Shown here: positions 13,772 to 21,956 of the stretch, piece by piece
Layout: the number at the start of each line of letters is the position of its first letter
Position numbering within the stretch: position 1 is the first letter of the stretch
Source of the DNA: G001797105 sp964528155
Lineage (GTDB): Bacteria > Chloroflexota > Anaerolineae > Anaerolineales > E44-bin32
Direction of reading: 5' to 3'
DNA length: 22,065 nucleotides
NCBI GenBank assembly: GCA_964528155.1
Contig: CAZGRL010000059.1
Coordinates: 1 to 22,065, forward strand
Notes under the pieces: model-generated
Database searches by the model: none
Told to the model about the DNA's origin: nothing
Seen by the model: the letters and a program-made list of their open reading frames with translations, nothing else
Program-made: the position numbers and the translations under genes

Positions 13772-14362
13772 ATGGAGATCCGAACTTTTCACGGCTCGAT
13801 CGCTCCTGCAGATCTGGCCTATCCTCTCGTTTCAGAATTCGATCAAGGCAACCTGCAGACTCAGGTTCTCGGCGATGACAAGAAGATGGTCGTGCAAATC
13901 GCAACGCCAGGGATGCCCGCATCCGGCGGACACACGGCCATTTCGGTCGAGCTCACTCAGGTTGAAGACGGCGTGCTCGTTCGGCTCGGCCAGCAGGAAT
14001 GGCTCGGCGTGGCGGCCAGCATAGGGAAGACGGCCTTGATGGCCCTGCGAAATCCGCTGAGCCTGATCGGCCGGTTGGACGACCTGGCACAGGACGTCGT
14101 CTCGATCCAGCTGGTCGATCGCATCTGGGACACGATCGAACGGGCGGCCCAAAGCCACGGCGCCAGCCACGAGATCTCCGAAAGGTTGCGGCGAGTTGTG
14201 TGCCCGTACTGCATGACGGCCAATCACGTCGGAGCGCCGAGTTGCATCGCCTGCGGCGCCCCGATGGGACCATCTCAACCGGTCGCCTGCGGCCGCTGCG
14301 GATACGTGGCCTCGGCGGACACCCGCGTTTGCCCCTCTTGCGGCTTCACGCTGATCGATTGA
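13772..14362 (+). CDS. Protein with two C-terminal zinc ribbons
   Basis: I do not recognise a named family. The 196-aa product has an alpha/beta N-terminal domain of about 130 residues, without signal peptide or membrane segments, though ALMALRNPLSLIG (about 88-100) is moderately hydrophobic. Two zinc ribbons follow: C144-x2-C147, C158-x2-C161 and C173-x2-C176, C187-x2-C190. The ribbons suggest scaffolding or nucleic acid/protein contact. N-terminal wording (HGSIAPADLAYPLVSEFDQGNLQTQVLGD) resembles proteins of unknown function common in Chloroflexota and actinobacteria. ATG with GGAG 12 nt upstream. The frame is complete and ends about 100 nt before the assembly gap. Confidence 0.82.
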   Translation: MEIRTFHGSIAPADLAYPLVSEFDQGNLQTQVLGDDKKMVVQIATPGMPASGGHTAISVELTQVEDGVLVRLGQQEWLGVAASIGKTALMALRNPLSLIGRLDDLAQDVVSIQLVDRIWDTIERAAQSHGASHEISERLRRVVCPYCMTANHVGAPSCIACGAPMGPSQPVACGRCGYVASADTRVCPSCGFTLID

Positions 14363-14394
14363 GGGTCAGCGGAAAGCAACAAGCAATAGCGAGA

Positions 14395-14593
14395 GATGTC
14401 GAAACGAGGGGCCGGTTCGGCGAAGCCGAACCCGCCCCACGGTTCGACAAAAAACCACAGNNNNNNNNNNTTGCCCCTCGGGGGGCTCCCGGGTTTTCGT
14501 TTGGGGGCCCGGGAAACCAAACATCAAATCGCGCCTGTTGTCCACCCGGGGGGCGGGCGGGGCTTCGCCGAACCGGCCCCTCGTTTCGACATC
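14395..14593. repeat. 33-bp perfect inverted repeat flanking the assembly gap
   Basis: Bases 14395-14427 and 14561-14593 are exact reverse complements. The left copy is itself a palindromic unit (14398-14448): stems GTCGAA/TTCGAC, GGGGC/GCCCC and GGTTCGGC/GCCGAACC with a GAA loop, like a REP element. Past the 33 bp, the right copy still resembles the left for about 24 bases but with most changes to G or C. This suggests either two diverged REP copies or one hairpin misread from both sides of the gap. The 253-bp region holds no gene. Confidence 0.7.
14461..14470. other. Assembly gap (ten Ns)
   Basis: The run of ten Ns is a scaffold join of unknown true length, inside the inverted repeat. Sequence on its right (14471-14560) is extremely G/C-homopolymer rich and may be low quality. 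Confidence 0.98.
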
Positions 14594-14615
14594 ATCCAAC
14601 TGGACCCAGGCTTGC

Positions 14616-15185
14616 CTAGGGCACCGGACTCGCCTGCGGGACTTCGGCTTGTGCCGCCAGCTCGGCTCCGCGAGCCAGCGCCTTGAGGTTCGCCTGAAGC
14701 AGATCCCGGTGACGCTCAGGGATGTGACGCCCGAGCGACTGGCCGACCGTCTCGATCGACAGGACCGGCTGGAGTTGGAGCAGACCGCCAAGCAAGACCA
14801 GGTTGGCCATGCGTCTGTCGCCAAGCGCCTCTGCTTCCTCTGTGGCATGGATCATCACTGACGTGATATCGGTGCGTGTAGGTTCGCGATCGACAAGCGA
14901 GGCGTTGACGACGAGCACTCCCCCTGGCCGTACCAGCGGCTCATAGCGGTCGAGCGAGGGCAGATTCATGACGATCGCCGCCTGAGGATCGCGCACCAGT
15001 GGTGATCCGATCTCATCGTCGCTGATGATAACCGTGCAGTGAGCCGTTCCGCCCCGCATCTCGGGTCCGTACGACGGGATCCAGGTCACATGCATGTTGG
15101 CGTCGAGTGCGGTGTAAGCCATGAGCTGTCCGGCGAACAACACGCCCTGACCTCCGAAGCCGGAGATGATGATCTCGGTCTGCAT
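14616..15185 (-). CDS. 2-oxoacid:ferredoxin oxidoreductase gamma subunit
   Basis: The 189-aa product is the gamma subunit of a thiamine-diphosphate 2-oxoacid:ferredoxin oxidoreductase. Family signatures are ISGFGGQGVLFAGQ at 7-20, WIPSYGPEMRGGTAHCTVIIS, and LPSLDRYEPLVRPGG. It helps position coenzyme A and stabilise the complex. I start at the ATG at 15185 (GGAGG six nt upstream, one nt after the beta stop) rather than at 15218, because the family begins at this strand. Last gene of the operon; its stop is near the inverted repeat. Confidence 0.95.
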   Translation of the reverse strand: MQTEIIISGFGGQGVLFAGQLMAYTALDANMHVTWIPSYGPEMRGGTAHCTVIISDDEIGSPLVRDPQAAIVMNLPSLDRYEPLVRPGGVLVVNASLVDREPTRTDITSVMIHATEEAEALGDRRMANLVLLGGLLQLQPVLSIETVGQSLGRHIPERHRDLLQANLKALARGAELAAQAEVPQASPVP

Positions 15186-15186
15186 C

Positions 15187-15975
15187 TCAGGCCTCCGCTC
15201 CACTCTTCGATCCCACACCCGGACTCACCTTGTAGTCCCCCAGTGGAAACATCGGAATCATGTGGTCCTCGATCCACTGCAGCGCCTTCACCGGCTCGAT
15301 CCCCCAGTTGGTCGGACAGCTCGAAAGCAGCTCGACCATGGAGAAGCCCTGACCGCTGAGCTGGACTTCGAACGCCTGCCGCAGCGCCTTCTTGGCCTTG
15401 CGAATATTGGCGACATCATGCAAGCTGCGACGAACGATGTAGGCCGCGCCGTCGAGTTGGGAAAGTACTTCGCACATTTTCAGAGGGAACCCGTGCAGTT
15501 CGACATCCCGGCCGAGGGGAGTCGACGTCGTCTTCTGCCCAGGGAGAGTCGTCGGTGCCATCTGTCCCCCCGTCATCCCATAGATGGCGTTGTTGATGAA
15601 CACGACGGTGATGTTCTCACCTCGCCCGGCGGCGTGAAGGATCTCGGCCGCTCCGATCGAAGCCAGATCGCCGTCGCCCTGGTAGGTGAAGACCAGCTTG
15701 TCGGGACTGACTCGTTTGAGCCCTGTCGCCATCGCCGGCGCTCGACCGTGCGCCGCCTCTGCGAAGTCCATATTGAAGTAGTTGTAGGCGAAAACGGCGC
15801 ATCCTACCGGCGCTACCCCGATTGCTTGCTCCCGCATCCCGAGCTCGTCAAGGACTTCTGCTACCAACCGGTGAGCGACCCCGTGGGTGCAGCCGGGGCA
15901 GTAGTGTGTCCCAACGCTGGTGAGCGAGTCGGGCTTGCCGTAAACCAGGCTTTCTACCATCTCACCGAGTTCCAT
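15187..15975 (-). CDS. 2-oxoacid:ferredoxin oxidoreductase beta subunit
   Basis: The 262-aa beta subunit binds thiamine diphosphate and magnesium: the GDGDLASIG motif (about 100-108) followed by NNAIYGMTGGQ (about 128-138). THYCPGCTHG at 23-32 matches the conserved Cys-pair loop of the family, and PVGCAVFAYNYFN follows. In four-subunit enzymes it passes electrons from the thiamine intermediate to ferredoxin. Composition suits the 2-oxoisovalerate (Vor) or 2-oxoglutarate (Kor) type; the pyruvate type is less likely. ATG with GGAG seven nt upstream, 27 nt after alpha. Confidence 0.95.
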   Translation of the reverse strand: MELGEMVESLVYGKPDSLTSVGTHYCPGCTHGVAHRLVAEVLDELGMREQAIGVAPVGCAVFAYNYFNMDFAEAAHGRAPAMATGLKRVSPDKLVFTYQGDGDLASIGAAEILHAAGRGENITVVFINNAIYGMTGGQMAPTTLPGQKTTSTPLGRDVELHGFPLKMCEVLSQLDGAAYIVRRSLHDVANIRKAKKALRQAFEVQLSGQGFSMVELLSSCPTNWGIEPVKALQWIEDHMIPMFPLGDYKVSPGVGSKSGAEA

Positions 15976-16002
15976 CCCATCACTCCTTCGACGTCGGTGG
16001 CA

Positions 16003-17070
16003 TCAGTTTCCAGATCGACCGGACAGCTTGCGGATTTCGTCGAGGACTTCATCGGGGAAGGGCACGACCCCTCCCATCCTGCCGAAGAAACCGACCGGGA
16101 CCCGACCTTCAACCGCCAGCCGGACGTCGTCGAGCATCTGACCTCCATTCATCTCAACGACCAGCAGACCGCGCACCCGATCGGCAAGGGCTTGTAGAGC
16201 ATCGTAGGGGTATGGATTGAGGCTGATCGGACGGAAGAGACCCACCTTGATTCCCTCCTGGCGGGCCGCCTTCACGGCCGATTGAGCCACACGTCCGGCT
16301 GTCCCGAATCCCACGACCGCGTACTCGGCGTCATCCAGCAGAAGTTCGCGAAATCGAACTTCATTCGCCTCAATCTCACGTTGTTTTTCCATCAGACGGA
16401 GATTGAACTCTTCCTCTCGGTCCGGCTCGATGTAGATCGAGGAGATCACCCTCGGCTCGCGGCCATCCGCACCCGTAAGCGCCCAATCCGGGCGCTTCTC
16501 TCGAGGTCGGACTTGCTTCATCGGCGGGAGCTCCGCCGGCTCCATCATTTGACCCATACTGCCGTCCGCAAGAACGACAACGATACATCGATAGCGTTCG
16601 GCCAGGTCGAATGCCTCGACCGTCAGGTCGATCAGTTCCTGAACGCTCGCCGGGGCGAGCACGATCGGGCGGTAGTCACCGTGGCCGCCGCCCTTGACGA
16701 TCTGGTTGTAGTCCCCTTGCGACGGAGCGATATTGCCCAACCCCGGACCGCCGCGCATAATGTCCACTAATACGACCGGGACCTCGGAGCCTGCGATGTA
16801 CGACAAACCTTCCATCATCAGACTGACGCCCGGACTGGAGGAAGAGCTCATCACGCGAGCCCCGGCGCAGGCGGCACCGTAAACCATGTTGACCGCGGCG
16901 ACCTCGCTCTCGGCCTGCAGGAACGCTCGACCGAGCTCGGGCATGCGCCTGGCCATGTGCTCAAGGGCTTCAGTCTGTGGAGTAATCGGATAACCGAAGT
17001 ATGCCTCGCAGCCGGCCCGAATGGCCGCCTCTGCGAAGGCGACGTTGCCTTCCAAGAGCTCCTTCGCCAT
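16003..17070 (-). CDS. vorB: 2-oxoacid:ferredoxin oxidoreductase alpha subunit (VorB-like)
   Basis: The 355-aa alpha subunit carries the pyrimidine-binding domain (KELLEGNVAFAEAAIRAGC, YFGYPITPQTE at 24-34, ESEVAAVNMVYGAACAGARVMSSSSSPG) and the second domain (VGFGTAGRVAQSAVKAAR, VGLFRPISLNPYP). The length and the SSSSPGVSLMMEGLSYIAGSE wording fit 3-methyl-2-oxobutanoate dehydrogenase VorB, which oxidises branched 2-oxoacids to acyl-CoA with reduction of ferredoxin. Substrate remains an inference. AGGAGG lies nine nt before the ATG; 53 nt after the ferredoxin gene. Confidence 0.94.
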   Translation of the reverse strand: MAKELLEGNVAFAEAAIRAGCEAYFGYPITPQTEALEHMARRMPELGRAFLQAESEVAAVNMVYGAACAGARVMSSSSSPGVSLMMEGLSYIAGSEVPVVLVDIMRGGPGLGNIAPSQGDYNQIVKGGGHGDYRPIVLAPASVQELIDLTVEAFDLAERYRCIVVVLADGSMGQMMEPAELPPMKQVRPREKRPDWALTGADGREPRVISSIYIEPDREEEFNLRLMEKQREIEANEVRFRELLLDDAEYAVVGFGTAGRVAQSAVKAARQEGIKVGLFRPISLNPYPYDALQALADRVRGLLVVEMNGGQMLDDVRLAVEGRVPVGFFGRMGGVVPFPDEVLDEIRKLSGRSGN

Positions 17071-17123
17071 CTAGGACGACCTCCTGCTGTGGCGCCCTGT
17101 CCGGAGGGGATCCGAAGGGGAGA

Positions 17124-17375
17124 TCAAGCGACAGGCGAACTTGCCCTGGCCGCCGGGATCCAGCGGTACACCGTGATCGCGACATCAGGGCAGATGACGG
17201 CGCAAATTGCACACCCCGTGCACGATTCCTCGGGGTCGCGCAACTCCGCGGGGTGGTAGCCCCGCGGTGTCAGCCTATCCATCGCCATGTAGATGAGGTC
17301 CTTTGGGCACACCGTAGTACACAACGTGCAACCCTTACAGAGGCCCTCGTCGACCTCGATCCGCCCTTTCGCCAC
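17124..17375 (-). CDS. 2-oxoacid:ferredoxin oxidoreductase delta subunit (2[4Fe-4S] ferredoxin)
   Basis: The 83-aa product has two [4Fe-4S] motifs: C13-K-G-C-T-L-C-x3-C-P and C52-T-G-C-A-I-C-x3-C-P. It moves electrons from the catalytic subunits to free ferredoxin. GTG start with AGGAGG six nt upstream. It is first of the delta-alpha-beta-gamma operon. The 273 bp between it and the serine hydrolase stop show no gene and no clear promoter or terminator. Confidence 0.94.
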   Translation of the reverse strand: MAKGRIEVDEGLCKGCTLCTTVCPKDLIYMAMDRLTPRGYHPAELRDPEESCTGCAICAVICPDVAITVYRWIPAARASSPVA

Positions 17376-17648
17376 AGGCGCCCTCCTCTACCGCGATTTT
17401 CAGCATATCCCCCGCGAGTTGACCGCTCCAGTGAAGACCGTCACACGGGCCACATACGAACATCCTGTATCGGAAATGTCCCATCTAGGACGATCCAGGC
17501 CTGCGGGAGAACCTGCGCAATGGCCGCGAACTGGAGTCTGGTGTGGCTATGCGAATAAGCGAGGTTTCGAACGGGGAATAAGGCCGCCAACTATCCCTGC
17601 CGGATCGGATCCGAGGCCCGGCACCCGCCCCCAGGCCTGCGACCCACC

Positions 17649-19124
17649 CTATCCCGGGTTGTTTGGCGGGTTGAAGTAGTTGTAGACAGCCCTGGAAAGC
17701 TCCGCAACGAGCTCGGATGTTGGCTCCCAGATCATCTCGTTTTCGCTCCACAGATAGACCGAAAGCACGTAGTCTCCACCGGGAGTGTAGACGACGCCGA
17801 CGTCGCTCAACCATCGAAGGGGCGATTCGGTCCAGCCGTGCTTGTGGGCGACCCGCGTGACCTCTGGGACGCCGGCTTCGATCAGCACCCCGATATGGTT
17901 GTCGGCCAGCAAGTCCAGCATGTGGCGACACTCGCTCGGTTTGATCTGGCCGGGGAACACTGCCAGAAGTGTCCCTCCGCCGTTGGCGCACTGGTAGATA
18001 TCAGCCATCAACATCCCAGTCTCGGAAGCGGTCGTCTGATTGTAGACGTCTGGACGGGTGTTCACATCGGTCCGCTGATTTCCTGGCGTTCGATACACCC
18101 TCAGGAGCTCGGAGCCGAGCTTGAAGTAGCCGGCAATGAACGTGCTTTCCAGGCCAAGCTTCTCCATCGTGTCTGTCACCATAAGGGGTCCGTCGAACGT
18201 GCCGATCCTCTGCATCAGCCAGTCGGCCGGATCGTTGCCCGAGAGCGTGATCATCTGGCGCATCAATCGATCTGCTTCGGGATCGAGCGGCTCGTCAAAG
18301 TAGCGGTAGTATGCCACCATGATGCCGATCTTGATCGTCGAGGCAGCCGTGAATGCAACCCCTGGATCTGCAGGGATGTCCTGATTATTCAAGTAGGCGA
18401 GCAGCAACTCCTCGCCTGTCCGCATGTCCATGATGTACAGGTCCACCAGCCCGTCGAATCCGGCGACGTCGATATTCTGTCGGAGGAGTTGTCCCAACGT
18501 TGATAATGTCGGGCGTTCGGGGGTCGCTTCGACGACAGGCAGGCTGATGCGGCGATCGGTCGACGTGTTCAAGGCCCGACCGACGAGCTCCGTGGCCCGG
18601 GCGATGTCCAAGACGGTTCCATTGCTGCCGGGCTCGAAGTTGGGGCTCCCCGGGATAGGTTTGACCGGCTCACCCGGTTGGTCATAGCGCGCCGCGATAT
18701 CTCGCAGCGCAGCTTCGAGTTGCGCCTGCGAGTATTCCGACCGCAGCGGGATGCTCGTCGGCTCGCCCGGTCGATTCCATAGGAAATCCCAGAAACCTGT
18801 CCAGAAGTTGTCGCTTGTGCGATCGAGCTCGGCTGCCGCAAGCATGGTCTCCGTGTCAAGGCGGAAGCCCACTCCGGCGGGCATCAGGTGGATGATCTGG
18901 TCGCCATACTGAAGCTCGACCGGCGTGCTGTATTCCTGAAGGAGTCGCTCGACCGCCGTCGATCGGTCCAGGCCCCCCACCGGGACCCCGGCGATGGTCA
19001 TTCCGTAGGGCAGTCGCGCACGCTGGCGGCTGTACACGACCAATTCGTAGAAGGTGAGCGCGACCGCCGCCAGTAGCAGCGTGATGGAAACCCAACGAAG
19101 TAGATTAGGTCCGCCTCTTTGCAC
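17649..19124 (-). CDS. Membrane-anchored beta-lactamase-like serine hydrolase
   Basis: The 491-aa product has a cytoplasmic tail, one N-terminal membrane helix (about 11-31), an extracytoplasmic region with a peptidoglycan-binding-like domain (about 60-155, VPVGGLDRSTAVERLL), and a class A beta-lactamase-like domain (about 215-480). Catalytic motifs are S262-x2-K265 in AASTIKIG, SGND at 295-298 in place of SDN, and KHG at 428-430 in place of KTG. A loop matching ExxLN is not evident, so strong beta-lactamase activity is doubtful; a peptidoglycan or peptide hydrolase is an alternative. GTG start with GGAGG four nt upstream. It sits between valS and the Vor operon, with no obvious link. Confidence 0.88.
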   Translation of the reverse strand: MQRGGPNLLRWVSITLLLAAVALTFYELVVYSRQRARLPYGMTIAGVPVGGLDRSTAVERLLQEYSTPVELQYGDQIIHLMPAGVGFRLDTETMLAAAELDRTSDNFWTGFWDFLWNRPGEPTSIPLRSEYSQAQLEAALRDIAARYDQPGEPVKPIPGSPNFEPGSNGTVLDIARATELVGRALNTSTDRRISLPVVEATPERPTLSTLGQLLRQNIDVAGFDGLVDLYIMDMRTGEELLLAYLNNQDIPADPGVAFTAASTIKIGIMVAYYRYFDEPLDPEADRLMRQMITLSGNDPADWLMQRIGTFDGPLMVTDTMEKLGLESTFIAGYFKLGSELLRVYRTPGNQRTDVNTRPDVYNQTTASETGMLMADIYQCANGGGTLLAVFPGQIKPSECRHMLDLLADNHIGVLIEAGVPEVTRVAHKHGWTESPLRWLSDVGVVYTPGGDYVLSVYLWSENEMIWEPTSELVAELSRAVYNYFNPPNNPG

Positions 19125-19191
19125 CTGGCCTCCGAGGCGCCGAGTATATCACGCTGAAGCGGGAAGCCCTCCCAGATTGGGGCTAACGCTG

Positions 19192-21873
19192 TCAGAGTGC
19201 GTTCAGCTGGGCCGTGAGTTTGTCCTTTGATGTCCGCAGATCGTCGAGGCGGGATCGTTCCTTCCCCACCACGTCTGCCGGCGCTCGCTGGGAAAAGGGT
19301 CCGTCTAGCAACGCTACAAGACGGGCGATCTGCACTTCCGTGTCCTCGAGTTCTTTTCTGAGACGCGCCCGCTCGGCGTCGACGTCGAACATCTCGGCCA
19401 GTGGAAGATAGATTTCTACGCTGCCGATGACCAGCGGCACGGCGTCATTCGGCGGTGAATCCAGGGACTCGGTGAGTATCATTTTGGCCCGGTCCAATCG
19501 CGCCAGCGAGGCGATCCAGGTCGACTCCGCCTCGAGCTGACCGAGCATGCCTCCGGCGGCGAACGTAGCGGCGATCCGGCGGGACGGCTCGACCCCGCGT
19601 TCTGACCGGATATTACGCACCGCTCGAACGATATCCATCACCAGGCCGAACTCCCGCTCAGCGGAAGCGTCTTCGGCTTCGGCCGGCCTCGGTTCGGGCC
19701 ATAGAGCGACGATCAGTGCAGCCTCCCATCCGTCAGTCGGCGTATAAACGCCCGGCTTCGCCTGGCAGTCCGCTTTGAGATGGCCCCAAAGCTCTTCGGT
19801 CACGAAGGGCGTGTACGGATGGAGCAAGCGTAACGACTCGTCGAGGACCTCGGCCATGATCCGGGCGGTCGCCCGAGGCCTGCCGCCACCTTCTTGCATC
19901 TGCAGCTTGGCGATCTCGAGATACCAGTCCGCGAACTCACCCCAGAAAAAGTCGTAAACCAGACGGCCGGCTTCCCCGTACTGATAGCTGCCGAAGAGAC
20001 GATCGACGTCACGCCGGATATCTCCCAGACGAGCCAGGATCCAGCGGTCGGCCAGCGTGGGCGTCGGATCGGCCCCGCTGTCTGTTGAGACGCGTTCGAT
20101 GGCACTCAAGACTAGCCTGCCGGCATTCCACAGCTTATTGGCGAAGTTGCGGTTGGCTTCCACGCGCTGCAGACTGACGTTGAGATCGTTGCCGGGGGTC
20201 GACCCGGTCAGAAGGCTGAAACGCAGGGCATCCGTTCCGAAATCCTTGAGGACTTCCAGGGGGTCTATGAAGTTGCCCAACGTCTTGCTCATTTTCCGGC
20301 CAAACTCGTCTCGTATCAGCCCGTGAAGGTAGACTGTGCGGAACGGAGCCTCGCCGGTGAATTCCAGCCCCATCATGATCATTCGAGCGACCCAGAAGAA
20401 CAGAATGTCGTAGCCCGTTTCCATCATCGTCGTCGGATAGAACCGCTTGAGGTCCGGTGTCTCATCCGGCCAACCGAGGGTCGAGAAGGGCCACAAGCCA
20501 GAAGAGAACCACGTATCCAGCACATCCGGGTCTTGCTCGATCTCAGTCGATCCGCAGTGGGCACAGCGATCGGGATCCTGACGGGTGACCGTGATCTCTT
20601 CGCAGGCCCTGCAGTGCCAGGCTGGAATTCGATGACCCCACCACAGTTGCCGCGAGATGCACCAATCACGGATATTCTCCAGCCAGTTGAAATAGACCTT
20701 GGTGAAGCGCTCGGGGATGATCTGGATGTCCCCGCGCCGGACGGCCTCCATCGCCGGATCGGCCAATGGTTGCATGCGCACGAACCATTGAGTCGAGATC
20801 ATCGGCTCGACGATTTCCCCACCGCGTTGGCTTCGGGGGACCTGCATGGTATACGGTTCAACCTTGATCGTCAGACCAGCGGCCTGCATGTCGGACCACA
20901 GCCGCTCGCGACACTCGAAGCGATCGAGCCCGGCATAGGGCCCAGCGTTCTCATTCATCGTGGCATCGGTGTTGAGCACATTGATGATTTCCAGTCCATG
21001 CCGCTTGCCGATTTCATAGTCGGCCGGATCGTGACCCGGGGTGATCTTGAGAGCACCGGTGCCGAATTCCAGATCGACGTAGCTGTCCTCGATGACTGGG
21101 ATCCGCCTGTTCAGTATGGGAACCAGGCATGATCGGCCTAGCAGACGCTTGTAGCGGGTGTCATCGGGATGAACCGCCACGGCAGTGTCGCCCAGGATCG
21201 TTTCCGGTCGGGTCGTCGCCACGGGTATGCTCTCATCCGAGCCTTCGACCGGGTAATTGAAGTAGTACAGGTTGCCTTGCTCCTCGCTGTATTCGACCTC
21301 CAGATCGCTTACGGCCGTCCGCAATCCCGGCGACCAGTTGATCAGATAGGTCCCGCGGTAGATCAGCCCCTTCTCGTACAACCGGACAAACGCCTCACGG
21401 ACGGCTTTGGAAAGGCCTTCGTCCAGTGTGAAGCGTTCTCGCTCCCAGTCGCACGAGGCACCCAAACGCCGCAATTGCTGGGTGATGATTCCGCCGAATC
21501 TGCGCTTCCACTCCCACGTGCGTTCGATAAACGCCTCGCGCCCGAGCTCCTCCCGCGTGATCTCTTCCGTCCGAAGCAAATCGCGCTCGACTTGAAGCTG
21601 GGTGGCGATCCCAGCGTGGTCCGATCCCGGAACCCAGAGTGCCGGGAAGCCTCGCATCCGATGGTAGCGGACCATCAAGTCTTCCATGGCAACGAACATA
21701 GCATGTCCCAGGTGAAGTTCTCCCGTCACGTTGGGCGGTGGCATTGAGATCACAAAGGGCGCCCGTGAAGCGTCATCACTCGGGCGAAAATAGCCGGCCT
21801 GTTCCCAAGCGCGGTAGATACGTTCCTCCACGTCGTTGAAGGAATACGCCTTCGGCAAACTGAATTCGGGCAT
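19192..21873 (-). CDS. valS: Valyl-tRNA synthetase
   Basis: The 893-aa class I synthetase charges tRNA-Val. The HIGH motif appears as HLGH at 54-57 (PPPNVTGELHLGHA), and the KMSKS loop as KMSKT near residue 526-530. Other signatures are WVPGSDHAGIATQ, the CP1 editing domain (TTRPETILGDTAVAVHP), a CxxC...CxxC zinc ribbon near 415-440, WWGHRIPAWHC, and a C-terminal coiled coil (about 825-893, RLRKELEDTEVQIARL). ATG 21873 has GAGGAG five nt upstream and begins MPEFSLPKAYSF, as in the family. The extra 49 codons upstream read through T-box leader sequence and are not translated. Regulated by a T-box. Confidence 0.98.
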   Translation of the reverse strand: MPEFSLPKAYSFNDVEERIYRAWEQAGYFRPSDDASRAPFVISMPPPNVTGELHLGHAMFVAMEDLMVRYHRMRGFPALWVPGSDHAGIATQLQVERDLLRTEEITREELGREAFIERTWEWKRRFGGIITQQLRRLGASCDWERERFTLDEGLSKAVREAFVRLYEKGLIYRGTYLINWSPGLRTAVSDLEVEYSEEQGNLYYFNYPVEGSDESIPVATTRPETILGDTAVAVHPDDTRYKRLLGRSCLVPILNRRIPVIEDSYVDLEFGTGALKITPGHDPADYEIGKRHGLEIINVLNTDATMNENAGPYAGLDRFECRERLWSDMQAAGLTIKVEPYTMQVPRSQRGGEIVEPMISTQWFVRMQPLADPAMEAVRRGDIQIIPERFTKVYFNWLENIRDWCISRQLWWGHRIPAWHCRACEEITVTRQDPDRCAHCGSTEIEQDPDVLDTWFSSGLWPFSTLGWPDETPDLKRFYPTTMMETGYDILFFWVARMIMMGLEFTGEAPFRTVYLHGLIRDEFGRKMSKTLGNFIDPLEVLKDFGTDALRFSLLTGSTPGNDLNVSLQRVEANRNFANKLWNAGRLVLSAIERVSTDSGADPTPTLADRWILARLGDIRRDVDRLFGSYQYGEAGRLVYDFFWGEFADWYLEIAKLQMQEGGGRPRATARIMAEVLDESLRLLHPYTPFVTEELWGHLKADCQAKPGVYTPTDGWEAALIVALWPEPRPAEAEDASAEREFGLVMDIVRAVRNIRSERGVEPSRRIAATFAAGGMLGQLEAESTWIASLARLDRAKMILTESLDSPPNDAVPLVIGSVEIYLPLAEMFDVDAERARLRKELEDTEVQIARLVALLDGPFSQRAPADVVGKERSRLDDLRTSKDKLTAQLNAL

Positions 21874-21956
21874 GGTTTCTCCTCTGGGTCGGCATGGCGA
21901 TCTGGGCGCGACTGCCGTCCGACATCTGCCCCCTTTCCCGGGGCAGTCATCTTGCG

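Noticed and set aside
14366..14848. ORFs running across the Ns
   Set aside because: They contain unknown residues from the gap and inverted repeat; composition is repeat-derived.
15166..16197. Plus-strand 343-aa ORF
   Set aside because: Antisense shadow of the Vor beta/gamma genes.
21926..21946. Hairpin CTGCCCC/GGGGCAG between the T-box terminator and valS as a second terminator
   Set aside because: 7-bp stem with no T-run after it on the minus strand; probably incidental.
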